Assembly: GCA_011391115.1 (NCBI GenBank)
Contig: JAABRC010000153.1
Location: forward strand, 1 to 5,359
Source: Candidatus Egaibacter danicus
GTDB lineage: Bacteria > Pseudomonadota > Gammaproteobacteria > Burkholderiales > Burkholderiaceae
Length of the DNA stretch: 5,359 nucleotides
Direction of reading: 5' to 3'
Below the pieces are notes generated by a model. It was given only the letters and a program-made list of their open reading frames with translations. It made no database searches and was not told where the DNA came from. Below are positions 1 through 5,359 of this stretch, piece after piece. Both the position numbers and the translations under genes were made by a program. Numbering within the stretch: position 1 is the stretch's first letter; each line of letters starts with the position of its first letter.

Positions 1-463
1 CTCGGCAACCATAGGCAACAAAATCTATCTCATCGCTGGCATGCACGGACTTTTTTTAACCAACCAGGTGTGGATGTACGATGTACTGAACAACGCCTAT
101 ACCGCCCAGCCGAATTACCCGATTTCAGACGATTTGCCTGCTGCTGCTGCGCTCAATGGGTACATCTACAGCATGGGCGGCGATAACTATTTAACTACTG
201 CTTATAAGGATCACTACCGTTTTGACCCGGGCGTTCCCACACCCGTTGCCACGGCTTCCGATGAATCAACATCTGCTTCACCGCTGGCCGCAGGCTTCAA
301 CGGCGGCTGGATCACCTTCGAACTGAAAGCGCTGGTGCAGGAATGGGTGGACGGCATCCGCCCCAACAATGGCATCGTGATTTATTCCGAAGGTGCCGAC
401 CAGTTGAACATCAACAGTCGCGAGAACAACACCAAAAATCCACAGCTCATCGTCAGTTACTAG
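1..463 (+). CDS. Kelch-repeat protein with C-terminal half of a DNRLRE domain (5' end missing)
   Basis: The reading frame is open from base 2 to the TAG at 461-463, so the gene starts left of the window; the ATG at 41 lies inside a Kelch blade and is unlikely to be the start. Seen: two Kelch-like repeats, the first around IGNKIYLIAG with a following NQVWMYDV strand, the second AALNGYIYSMGG with a following YRFDP strand (bases 2-228). From about base 240 the sequence changes to a DNRLRE-type C-terminus: GGWITFELKALVQEWVDG, then PNNGIVIYSEG, an SREN element and a final PQLIVSY. DNRLRE domains are usually about 150-170 residues and occur at the ends of secreted or surface proteins; only about the last 75 residues are present here. 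Kelch repeats form beta-propellers used in binding. Inference: an exported surface or cargo protein, possibly a fusion made by deletion. It lies 44 bases before the pilus-type operon and could be co-transcribed with it. Kelch assignment is fairly sure, DNRLRE assignment good, function unknown. Confidence 0.8.
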   Translation, partial: SATIGNKIYLIAGMHGLFLTNQVWMYDVLNNAYTAQPNYPISDDLPAAAALNGYIYSMGGDNYLTTAYKDHYRFDPGVPTPVATASDESTSASPLAAGFNGGWITFELKALVQEWVDGIRPNNGIVIYSEGADQLNINSRENNTKNPQLIVSY

Positions 464-493
464 CCTGGCGTCATCGCGCATCATAGAAAAATG

Positions 494-577
494 CCTCAAA
501 GCTGTGCATGAACACCACGTTCAAGGATTTCCTCAAACCTGTGCTCAACAGGATTCCACGGATGAACACCACGTTCA
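494..577 (+). repeat. Imperfect direct duplication around the PilM-like start codon
   Basis: Two blocks are repeated. Block A, cctcaaaNctgtgc, occurs at 494-507 and 531-544 with 13 of 14 bases identical. Block B, atgaacaccacgttca, occurs at 508-523 and 562-577 with 16 of 16 identical. In the first copy A and B are adjacent; in the second they are separated by 17 bases. Block B contains an ATG in both copies, 54 bases (18 codons) apart and in the same frame, so the gene has two identical candidate starts and both would encode MNTTF. The pattern suggests a local tandem duplication followed by change between the blocks. Confidence 0.85.
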
Positions 578-1641
578 GCCTGGGGATTGAGCTCGGCCCT
601 CAAAGGCTGAATCTGGTGCAAATGGAGCGGGTTGCTGGCAAGGCAGCGCTGCGTGCCATGGCGTCCATTCCACATCCGTTTGCACTCGATGAACTGCGCG
701 ACGATCCACAAAAGCTGAAGGCTTCGCTGAAACAGGCGTATGCCATGCAGCCGTTCAAGGGAAAGCGTGTAGTGTCCTGCCTGCCTGCAGACCAGATCAA
801 GCTCATCACCGTCTCATTTCGGCCTGTAGAGGGCGAGCCTGACACGGTACCGGTCATCGCTGAACTGCGTGAACGGCTGAAAGGGGAGCTCGACGACATG
901 GTGGTCGACTTCATGACATTGCGCCAGGAAGAAGCTGACTCCCCCAAACGCGACGCACTGGTAGCACTGGCTCCCCGTGACAAAGTGGTTGCCCACCTGG
1001 ATTTGCTTGCTCACGCAGGGCTGGATGTCGATGCTCTGGATATTGGCCCCGCGGCACTGGCGCGGCTGGTCAGTCATGCAGGTGCTATCCATGCGCCAGG
1101 GTTTCCGAATCTTCCGAATGTGTTGCTGGTCAATTTTGGGACCGATTCCAGCTACCTCACCGTGATCTGGGGACGCCGGTTGATGCTGGATCGCTCCGTG
1201 GACTTCTCTGAAAACCGATTGTTTTCCCGCCTTCAACAGGTTCTGGAGATGCCTCGGGAACTGGCGACTCGCCTGCTCTACGAACACAGGGCTGAAACCA
1301 GGGCAAAGGAAAGCGCGCCAGACGAAACGCATCACATGGTGGCCGAAGTACTGCGGCCGGAGATCAACCAGTTGCTCCAGGAAATCAACAAGACACTGGT
1401 CTACATGGCGTCGCGGACCCGCGGCAAGTCGGTAGACAAGATTTACCTGGCCGGTCGTGTCTGCAACTATCCCGGCATTCTGTCCAGCCTGGCTGGACAG
1501 TTGCACGTACCGGTGGAAAAACTGGATCCCATCGCAGTTTTCCGTTCAGCGACGAACCAGTTTGCCGCTGATCTGGGCACGATGGCCGGCATGGCACTGA
1601 CAACCGGGCTGGCGCTTCGCGGGGTACGGGAACATGAGTGA
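508..1641 (+). CDS. PilM-like actin-fold pilus/secretion assembly protein
   Basis: A 377-residue protein (359 if started at 562) matching the usual size and layout of PilM, the cytoplasmic actin-like protein that binds the PilN N-terminus in type IV pilus assembly. In order: a phosphate-1-like strand-turn SLGIELGPQRLNLVQ (24-38); LPADQIKLITVSFRPV (92-107); DVDALDIGPAALARL (173-187); a phosphate-2-like NVLLVNFGTDSSYLTV (204-219); a long helix EINQLLQEINKTLVYM (285-300); an adenosine-motif-like KIYLAGRVCNYPG (311-323) followed by QLHVPVEKLDP; and a C-terminal GLALRG (367-372). There is no signal peptide or membrane segment, in keeping with a cytoplasmic role. Some nucleotide-site positions differ from typical PilM, such as N at 209 where Asp is usual. 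Start: ATG 508 gives an amphipathic leader FKDFLKPVLNRIPR; ATG 562 begins just before the first core strand and has AGGA at a good distance, while 508 has no clear ribosome site. The longer form is given, with the start unresolved. Alternatives are MshI-, HofM- or GspL-type naming. Confidence 0.88.
   Translation: MNTTFKDFLKPVLNRIPRMNTTFSLGIELGPQRLNLVQMERVAGKAALRAMASIPHPFALDELRDDPQKLKASLKQAYAMQPFKGKRVVSCLPADQIKLITVSFRPVEGEPDTVPVIAELRERLKGELDDMVVDFMTLRQEEADSPKRDALVALAPRDKVVAHLDLLAHAGLDVDALDIGPAALARLVSHAGAIHAPGFPNLPNVLLVNFGTDSSYLTVIWGRRLMLDRSVDFSENRLFSRLQQVLEMPRELATRLLYEHRAETRAKESAPDETHHMVAEVLRPEINQLLQEINKTLVYMASRTRGKSVDKIYLAGRVCNYPGILSSLAGQLHVPVEKLDPIAVFRSATNQFAADLGTMAGMALTTGLALRGVREHE
550..553 (+). 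promoter_or_regulatory. Candidate ribosome binding site for the ATG at 562
   Basis: AGGA lies 8 bases before the second ATG of the PilM-like gene. The region before the ATG at 508 (agaaaaatgcctcaaagctgtgc) has no comparable purine-rich match. This favours the internal start, or use of both starts, but four bases is weak evidence. Confidence 0.4.
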
Positions 1642-2284
1642 AATGGACCTGATTCCGGGTGACTATCGGCAAGACCGGGGTCTGCGCCGCATCGTGAATC
1701 GGTTCATTCTGGTGTGCGCGCTGGTGATAAGTCTTGTCGGCCTGACCAGGATGCTGCTGACCTATCTGATATGGCGTGAGAACGTGCAGGTGGTTCGCCT
1801 GGAACAACAACAACAGATTTCAGAGCAAAACAAGAGCAGGACTGAGGGTTACCGGCAACAGATGCAGGTGACACAGCAGCAACTCGACGCACTGAATGAA
1901 TTGCGCGACCGTGACCGGGTAGCCGTGTTTCTGACTGCGATTGATGAGTCATTCAGTGAGGGCATCTGGTTTGATGGCATGCATTTCATGCGAAGCAATG
2001 TCACAGGCATGCTCGCCAATACATCTGGCGCAGTGAAAACGGGCATCATCGTGGTGCCCGCTGGAGCTGATGTCAAACAGTCCACAGACGCCCTTCTAGG
2101 CGTCGAAATTTCGGGTCATGCAGTGACCCATTCGCTGCTGGCCGACTTCATGCGCAAACTCGGTGCCAACCCCAGCGTGGCGGATCTGCGCCTGATTGAT
2201 ACGAGCACCAGAAACTATACAACCGTACAGGTTGTGGACTTCAAACTGGCCCTGCAGATGAAAAAAGCGCAGGGCTCCCCATGA
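1634..2284 (+). CDS. PilN-like inner-membrane assembly protein
   Basis: A 216-residue bitopic protein of PilN/GspL-C type. Seen: a short cytoplasmic N-terminus with MDLIPGDYRQDR (4-15), resembling the INLLP-type motif by which PilN docks to PilM; one membrane segment about 24-46 (FILVCALVISLVGLTRMLL...); a Gln-rich coiled coil about 48-95; and a periplasmic alpha/beta domain about 98-210 with IWFDGMHFMRSN, LLGVEISGHA and VQVVDFKLALQM strands, in keeping with the PilN ferredoxin-like fold. Length fits the family (about 180-220). It overlaps the PilM-like gene by 8 bases, suggesting translational coupling; the in-frame ATG at 1643 would give MDLIP directly and is an alternative start, as the ribosome site for 1634 (cgggaac) is weak. 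The usual Asn of the docking motif is Asp here. Expected to pair with the PilO-like product of the next gene. Confidence 0.87.
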   Translation: MSEMDLIPGDYRQDRGLRRIVNRFILVCALVISLVGLTRMLLTYLIWRENVQVVRLEQQQQISEQNKSRTEGYRQQMQVTQQQLDALNELRDRDRVAVFLTAIDESFSEGIWFDGMHFMRSNVTGMLANTSGAVKTGIIVVPAGADVKQSTDALLGVEISGHAVTHSLLADFMRKLGANPSVADLRLIDTSTRNYTTVQVVDFKLALQMKKAQGSP

Positions 2285-2865
2285 TGAAGTCAATCTTGCA
2301 GGCGCTCGGGAAACTGGATTCACGGCTGGTGATGGGTGTGATGCTTCTGCTGATCGCGCTCATGGTGTTTGAGGGCTGGATTCTGATATTGCGCAAACCC
2401 TATGCCGAATATCAAAAAATCGCCACGACCCGCACAACCCTGTCAGCTGTGTTGCAGCAATCGCCGGACCAGTCTGGAGAACTTGGCAAGGTGGCTGCCG
2501 AGCTCCAGCAACTCTCCGACAAATTGAGCGGTGAACTGCGCCTTGCTGCATCCGACGACAAAATGGCAGCCTCTTTGATGGAAGCACTGGACCGCTCCGC
2601 GTCCGGGCACGGCGTGACCCTCATCAGCATCAAGCCGGGAGAACGCAAGCCGGTTTCGGTATTCGAGGAAGTGTCCTTCGAAGTCAGCGCCAAAGGTGCC
2701 TATCTGCTCCTTTGCCATTGGTTGCTGGATTTTGGGAAAACACTGGGAAGCAATGCAACCATCACCGAGTTCGATATGAAGTCAGCTGATGAGGGGCGCC
2801 AGGTCGCCTTGAGTCTGAAGATTGCACTCTATCGCCCACTCAAACCCCACGAGGTGGCGAAATGA
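2281..2865 (+). CDS. PilO-like inner-membrane assembly protein
   Basis: A 194-residue bitopic protein of PilO/GspM/MshJ type. Seen: a short cytoplasmic N-terminus with basic residues; one membrane segment about 16-37 (LVMGVMLLLIALMVFEGWILIL); a periplasmic coiled coil about 41-85 (YAEYQKI... ELQQLSDKLSGEL); then a small alpha/beta domain with ALDRSASGHGVTLISIKPG (102-120), FEEVSFEVSAKGAYLLLCHWL (128-148) and RQVALSLKIALYRP (173-186). The strand-helix-strand order and the phrase G-V-T-L-x-S-I-K-P-G are typical of PilO, where this domain dimerises with PilN. The ATG overlaps the preceding stop as ATGA, with a modest AGG at 2271-2273. A second ATG at 2284 would remove one Met only. Identity rests on position between PilN-like and PilP-like genes as well as on the sequence, since PilO and GspM diverge fast. 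Confidence 0.85.
   Translation: MMKSILQALGKLDSRLVMGVMLLLIALMVFEGWILILRKPYAEYQKIATTRTTLSAVLQQSPDQSGELGKVAAELQQLSDKLSGELRLAASDDKMAASLMEALDRSASGHGVTLISIKPGERKPVSVFEEVSFEVSAKGAYLLLCHWLLDFGKTLGSNATITEFDMKSADEGRQVALSLKIALYRPLKPHEVAK
2851..2856 (+). promoter_or_regulatory. Ribosome binding site of the PilP-like gene
   Basis: GAGGTG sits 5 bases before the ATG at 2862, inside the end of the PilO-like gene. It is the clearest Shine-Dalgarno-like match in the operon and supports the 2862 start. Confidence 0.65.
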
Positions 2866-3245
2866 CAACTGTGTCGCAGCGTTGGGCGATGCTCGTGCTC
2901 GCCGTAGTTTCCGGCCACTGCGCGCTTGCTGGCACGCCACTCCGGCATGACCCATTTGCCCGCCCTGTGCTGACAGTCACCGCACCCAAAAGCAGTGGCG
3001 CACCGGCTGCCGCGGTTGAAGAAGCCCCTCCCTGGGCCCCCAACCTGATCGCCGTGATGGTTGCAGGCAAGAACTCACTGGTCAATCTGGATGGAGGGAT
3101 TGTCGCGATAGGTCAGGAAATAGACGGGTACCGTCTGCTGCAGGTACGGGAGCGGGAAGCGATATTCACCAAAGGCAAACAACGCATCTTGCTGAAAATG
3201 GAAACGCCCATGTCGCGACAAAACAAGGAACGGGCCACTGAATGA
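2862..3245 (+). CDS. PilP/GspC/MshK-like periplasmic bridge protein
   Basis: A 127-residue exported protein. Seen: an N-terminal hydrophobic segment about 8-23 (WAMLVLAVVSGHCALA) that could be a cleaved signal (ALA-G, after residue 23) or an anchor; the motif RHDPFARP (28-35), matching the D-P-F-x-x-P signature that opens the mature part of PilP- and MshK-type proteins; an Ala/Pro-rich linker about 40-60; and a small beta domain about 60-113 (LIAVMVAGKNSLVNLDGG, VAIGQEIDGYRLLQV, AIFTKGKQRILLKM) with the G-x-x-I-x-G-Y pattern of the homology-region domain of PilP/GspC. That domain binds the secretin N-domains, linking the inner-membrane PilN/PilO-like pair to the outer-membrane channel. A Cys at 20 is preceded by S-G-H, not a proper lipobox, so lipidation as in classical PilP is not predicted. 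The start overlaps the previous stop as ATGA and has a good ribosome site. It is shorter than classical PilP (about 170-180), closer to MshK size. Confidence 0.82.
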   Translation: MTTVSQRWAMLVLAVVSGHCALAGTPLRHDPFARPVLTVTAPKSSGAPAAAVEEAPPWAPNLIAVMVAGKNSLVNLDGGIVAIGQEIDGYRLLQVREREAIFTKGKQRILLKMETPMSRQNKERATE

Positions 3246-4615
3246 AAATCACCAAACTAGCCACTTGCGGCGCCTTGATCTGGCTCCTGGCTGACATCAC
3301 ATCACTGTGCCATGCTCAACCCGCTGTTCCATCGAAACAGGAAGAGAACAGTGACCGGGTTACGCTGAATTTCCGGGAGTCTTCCATCCAGCAGGTTTTT
3401 GATCTTCTGTCCCGCAAAGACAAGGTCAACATCATTCTTGGCAAGGGCGTTACTGGTCTGGTATCGGTCAATCTCTACAACGTGACCGTCAGGGAAGCCA
3501 TATTTCGCGTAGCCGAAGCTGCCGGTTTCGTGGCTGAATTCCGAAATGGCGCCTATATCATTGTGGACCGCAAGGAAGTTGGCCAGGAGTACCCCGATGG
3601 GCTCATGCAGCTTCGTACCTTCAAGGTGCAGTATTCCGACCCCAAACAGGTGGCTGAAATTCTGACCAAATACTTGTCCCGCTATGGCAAAGTCACTGCG
3701 CTCAAGGAGAGGCGGATGATCGTCGTGGAGGATACGGCCGAATTTGTGGAGCGTGCAGCCAGACTTTTGCTGGAACTTGATGCACAGCCCAAGCAGGTGC
3801 TGATCGAGGCCAGGGTCCTGGAAGTCACACTGGACGATGGCGAGGCCTACGGTGTGGACTGGAGCCAGATCTTCGGCTCGGCAACCGGCACCAGCGGCAG
3901 CTTTGGCACCAGTGGTCTGGCAGCAGGCTCGGTGGCCAGTGGACCCAAGCAGGCAGGTTTCTTCTTCAGTCTGGCCAACAAAAACCTGGAGTTGTTTCTG
4001 GAGGCCAAATCCACCAGAAACCGCGTGCGCACGCTCTCCACGCCAAAACTGCTGGCTCTGGAAAATCAGGAAGCCAAGGCAGTTATCGGCAAAAGCACGG
4101 GGTACAAGGTGACCACCACCATCAATCAGGTGACCAGTGAAAGCATCCAGTTTCTGGAGTCCGGCGTCATTCTGCGGGTGACCCCTTCAGTGGATCAACA
4201 GGGGCGCGTGCTGCTGAAAGTGCATCCCGAGGTGAGCTCCACGACACTCAATGCGGGCGTGCCGGACAAAAAAAGCACAGAGGTCACTACCGAACTGCTG
4301 TGTGAAGATGGTCAATCGGTTTTCATTGGCGGCTTGATGAAAAAAATCAGCGGCACGGAGCAGACTGGCGTGCCGGTGCTGGGCGACATTCCGTTCCTTG
4401 GCCGACTATTCTCCACGACGACCGAAACCGTGAACAACACCGAGACCGTGGTGATCATCACGCCCAGAATTATTCAGGATCCGCGGGCAGCCAGCAGTTT
4501 CAGCGAAGAAAAGGTAAGGCAAATTGACCAGGTATCCCGGCTTATAGGCGAGCACCAGCTGAAACTGGACTACTCGCTGTCCAGCGAAAAACCTGAAAAT
4601 TCCAACACCAAGTGA
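3242..4615 (+). CDS. Secretin (PilQ/GspD/MshL family outer-membrane channel)
   Basis: A 457-residue secretin, the multimeric outer-membrane pore of type IV pili and type II secretion. In order: signal peptide 1-25 with likely cleavage CHA-Q; an STN/N0 domain about 38-110 (VTLNFRESSIQQVFDLLS, VSVNLYNVTVREAIFRV, GAYIIVDRK); an N1/KH-like domain about 123-182 (QLRTFKVQYSDPKQVAEIL, RRMIVVEDTAEFVERAARLL); the secretin core about 185-412 beginning QVLIEARVLEV, with RVRTLSTPKLLALENQEA (261-278), LESGVILRVTPSV (305-317) and the family hallmark VPVLGDIPFLGRLF (377-390) ending in TVVIITPRII. A Gly/Ser/Thr-rich stretch (212-234) lies early in the core. A 44-residue polar tail follows and could be a pilotin-binding segment. 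PilQ proteins are commonly near 700 residues with AMIN domains; none are seen here, so the protein is closer to MshL or a compact GspD. The start overlaps the previous stop as ATGA, with AAGGA 12 bases upstream. It is the last gene of the operon. Confidence 0.95.
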   Translation: MKITKLATCGALIWLLADITSLCHAQPAVPSKQEENSDRVTLNFRESSIQQVFDLLSRKDKVNIILGKGVTGLVSVNLYNVTVREAIFRVAEAAGFVAEFRNGAYIIVDRKEVGQEYPDGLMQLRTFKVQYSDPKQVAEILTKYLSRYGKVTALKERRMIVVEDTAEFVERAARLLLELDAQPKQVLIEARVLEVTLDDGEAYGVDWSQIFGSATGTSGSFGTSGLAAGSVASGPKQAGFFFSLANKNLELFLEAKSTRNRVRTLSTPKLLALENQEAKAVIGKSTGYKVTTTINQVTSESIQFLESGVILRVTPSVDQQGRVLLKVHPEVSSTTLNAGVPDKKSTEVTTELLCEDGQSVFIGGLMKKISGTEQTGVPVLGDIPFLGRLFSTTTETVNNTETVVIITPRIIQDPRAASSFSEEKVRQIDQVSRLIGEHQLKLDYSLSSEKPENSNTK

Positions 4616-4633
4616 GCTGACGAAACAGTCTCT

Positions 4634-4658
4634 CCGGCAACGACTCAGGCACTGCCGG
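4634..4658. terminator. Possible hairpin at the convergent 3' ends
   Basis: CCGGCA (4634-4639) and TGCCGG (4653-4658) form a perfect 6-base inverted repeat with a 13-base loop, between the secretin stop and the last codons of the convergent transporter gene. Neither strand has a clear T-tract after it (plus: ctgtcgtgcg; minus: agagactgtttcg), so it is not a classical intrinsic terminator. It could be a shared weak terminator or a transcript end-protecting hairpin, or chance. Confidence 0.25.
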
Positions 4659-5359
4659 CTGTCGTGCGCCGCTTCAGCAGCCGCGGCACCACGAGCACCG
4701 CAACGATGATGATCAACAACGTGACCGACATCGGACGCTCCAGGAACACGGTCCACTTGCCTTCGCCGATGGACAGTGCATTGCGCATCTGAGCCTCTGC
4801 CAGGGGGCCGAGGATCATGCCGACCACCACGGGTGCTGTGGGGAAGTCATACCGGCGCATCACCACACCCATCAGGCCAATCACATACAGCAGCACCAGA
4901 TCAAACGCGCTCTGGCGCATGCCATAGACACCCACCGTGGCGAATATCAGTATGCCGGCGTACAGATGCGGTTTGGGTATCTTGAGCAGCTTGACCCACA
5001 GGCCCACCATGGGCAAATTCAGAATCAGCAACATGACATTGCCAATGTAGAGCGATGCAATGAGCGCCCAAACCAGCGCAGCCGACGTCTGGAACAGTTG
5101 CGGCCCGGGCTGGATGCCGTAGTTCTGGAATGCCCCAAGCAGGATGGCCGCGGTGTTGGATGTGGGAATGCCAAGAGTGAGCAACGGAATGAGCGTGGCG
5201 GTAATCGCCGCATTGTTGGCGGCCTCCGGACCTGCCACACCTTCGATAGCGCCTTTGGTTCCAAATTCCGATTTGTCTTTGGCCAGCTTCTTTTCAGTGG
5301 CATAGCTGAGAAAGGTGGGTATCTCACTGCCGCCTGCGGGGATGGTACCAAAGGGGAAA
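4645..5359 (-). CDS. tctA: TctA-family tripartite tricarboxylate transporter permease (5' end missing)
   Basis: The C-terminal 237 residues of a large inner-membrane permease; the frame stays open to the right edge, so the start is outside the window (family about 500 residues). The GTG at 5238 is internal, because conserved family sequence lies before it: [20 protein letters not shown], then [15 protein letters not shown], followed by [20 protein letters not shown] and YGIQPGP. The remaining sequence has several hydrophobic segments ([65 protein letters not shown]) and the typical [21 protein letters not shown] before the last one. TctA works with the small membrane protein TctB and a periplasmic TctC binding protein to import carboxylates; the substrate cannot be told from this part. 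It is convergent with, and probably unrelated to, the secretin operon. The stop is TGA (4645-4647 on the plus strand as tca). Identification is firm at family level. Confidence 0.95.
   Translation of the reverse strand, partial: FPFGTIPAGGSEIPTFLSYATEKKLAKDKSEFGTKGAIEGVAGPEAANNAAITATLIPLLTLGIPTSNTAAILLGAFQNYGIQPGPQLFQTSAALVWALIASLYIGNVMLLILNLPMVGLWVKLLKIPKPHLYAGILIFATVGVYGMRQSAFDLVLLYVIGLMGVVMRRYDFPTAPVVVGMILGPLAEAQMRNALSIGEGKWTVFLERPMSVTLLIIIVAVLVVPRLLKRRTTAGSA

Noticed and set aside
464..507. Promoter for the assembly operon in the 44-base gap
   Set aside because: I could not find a -35/-10 pair with sensible spacing; transcription from upstream is just as likely.
491..511. A six-codon upstream frame (MPQSCA) whose stop overlaps the ATG at 508
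   Set aside because: It could act as a leader peptide, but it has no ribosome site and is short enough to be chance within the duplicated block.
814..1506. A 230-codon open frame on the minus strand opposite the PilM-like gene
   Set aside because: It lies wholly within a well-supported gene, its translation is rich in His, Gln and Cys without domain-like pattern, and it looks like an antisense shadow.
3887..3915. Small direct repeat ggcaccagNgg twice, 18 bases apart, in the secretin gene
   Set aside because: It encodes GTSG-SF-GTSG within a Gly/Ser-rich loop that varies in secretins; it is low-complexity coding sequence rather than a separate element.
4406..4756. A 116-codon minus-strand frame spanning the secretin end and the transporter end
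   Set aside because: It overlaps two firmly identified genes in other frames and has no recognisable motif or ribosome site.
4645..5238. Transporter gene starting at the GTG at 5238
   Set aside because: Strongly conserved TctA sequence continues in the same frame before this codon ([20 protein letters not shown]), so the gene is cut by the window edge and does not start here.
5025..5351. Second minus-strand frame of 108 codons over the transporter gene
   Set aside because: The other frame carries the conserved TctA sequence continuously to the window edge, so this is a shadow and not evidence of a frameshift.

Overview
The window looks like a chromosomal piece of a Gram-negative proteobacterium, most likely a betaproteobacterium (Burkholderiales-like). 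The reasons are an inner-membrane to outer-membrane pilus/type II secretion assembly set with a secretin, a TctA-family tripartite tricarboxylate transporter permease (a family greatly expanded in that group), and moderate-to-high GC. The taxonomic call is inference; there is no marker gene.

Layout: (1) Positions 1-463 (+) hold the 3' end of a gene whose product combines Kelch-type beta-propeller repeats with what looks like only the C-terminal half of a DNRLRE domain, so it is probably an exported surface protein. (2) After a 44-base gap, positions 508-4615 (+) hold five tightly packed genes in the order PilM-like, PilN-like, PilO-like, PilP/GspC/MshK-like, secretin. Successive genes overlap by 8, 4, 4 and 4 bases, which strongly suggests one translationally coupled operon. 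(3) Positions 4645-5359 (-) hold the 3' half of a convergent tctA-family gene that runs off the right edge. Only 29 bases separate it from the secretin gene.

How it works together: the actin-like PilM homologue (cytoplasm) would dock on the short cytoplasmic N-terminus of the PilN-like protein. The PilN- and PilO-like proteins form an inner-membrane platform with periplasmic domains. The PilP/GspC-like protein bridges to the secretin, which forms the outer-membrane channel. This is the alignment subcomplex of a type IV pilus, MSHA-like pilus or type II secretion-like machine. Its ATPases, platform protein and (pseudo)pilins are not in the window and would be expected upstream (left), because the cluster ends at the convergent transporter gene.

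Most notable points: an imperfect duplication that places two copies of the same start-codon sequence, 54 bases apart and in frame, at the beginning of the PilM-like gene; altered nucleotide-site motifs in that PilM homologue; a short secretin (457 aa, one STN plus one N1-type domain, no AMIN domains); a PilP-like protein without a lipobox; and the Kelch/half-DNRLRE fusion next to the assembly genes. I saw no tRNA, rRNA, CRISPR array, insertion sequence or convincing promoter. The machinery belongs to known families; what may be new is the variant and its possible cargo.
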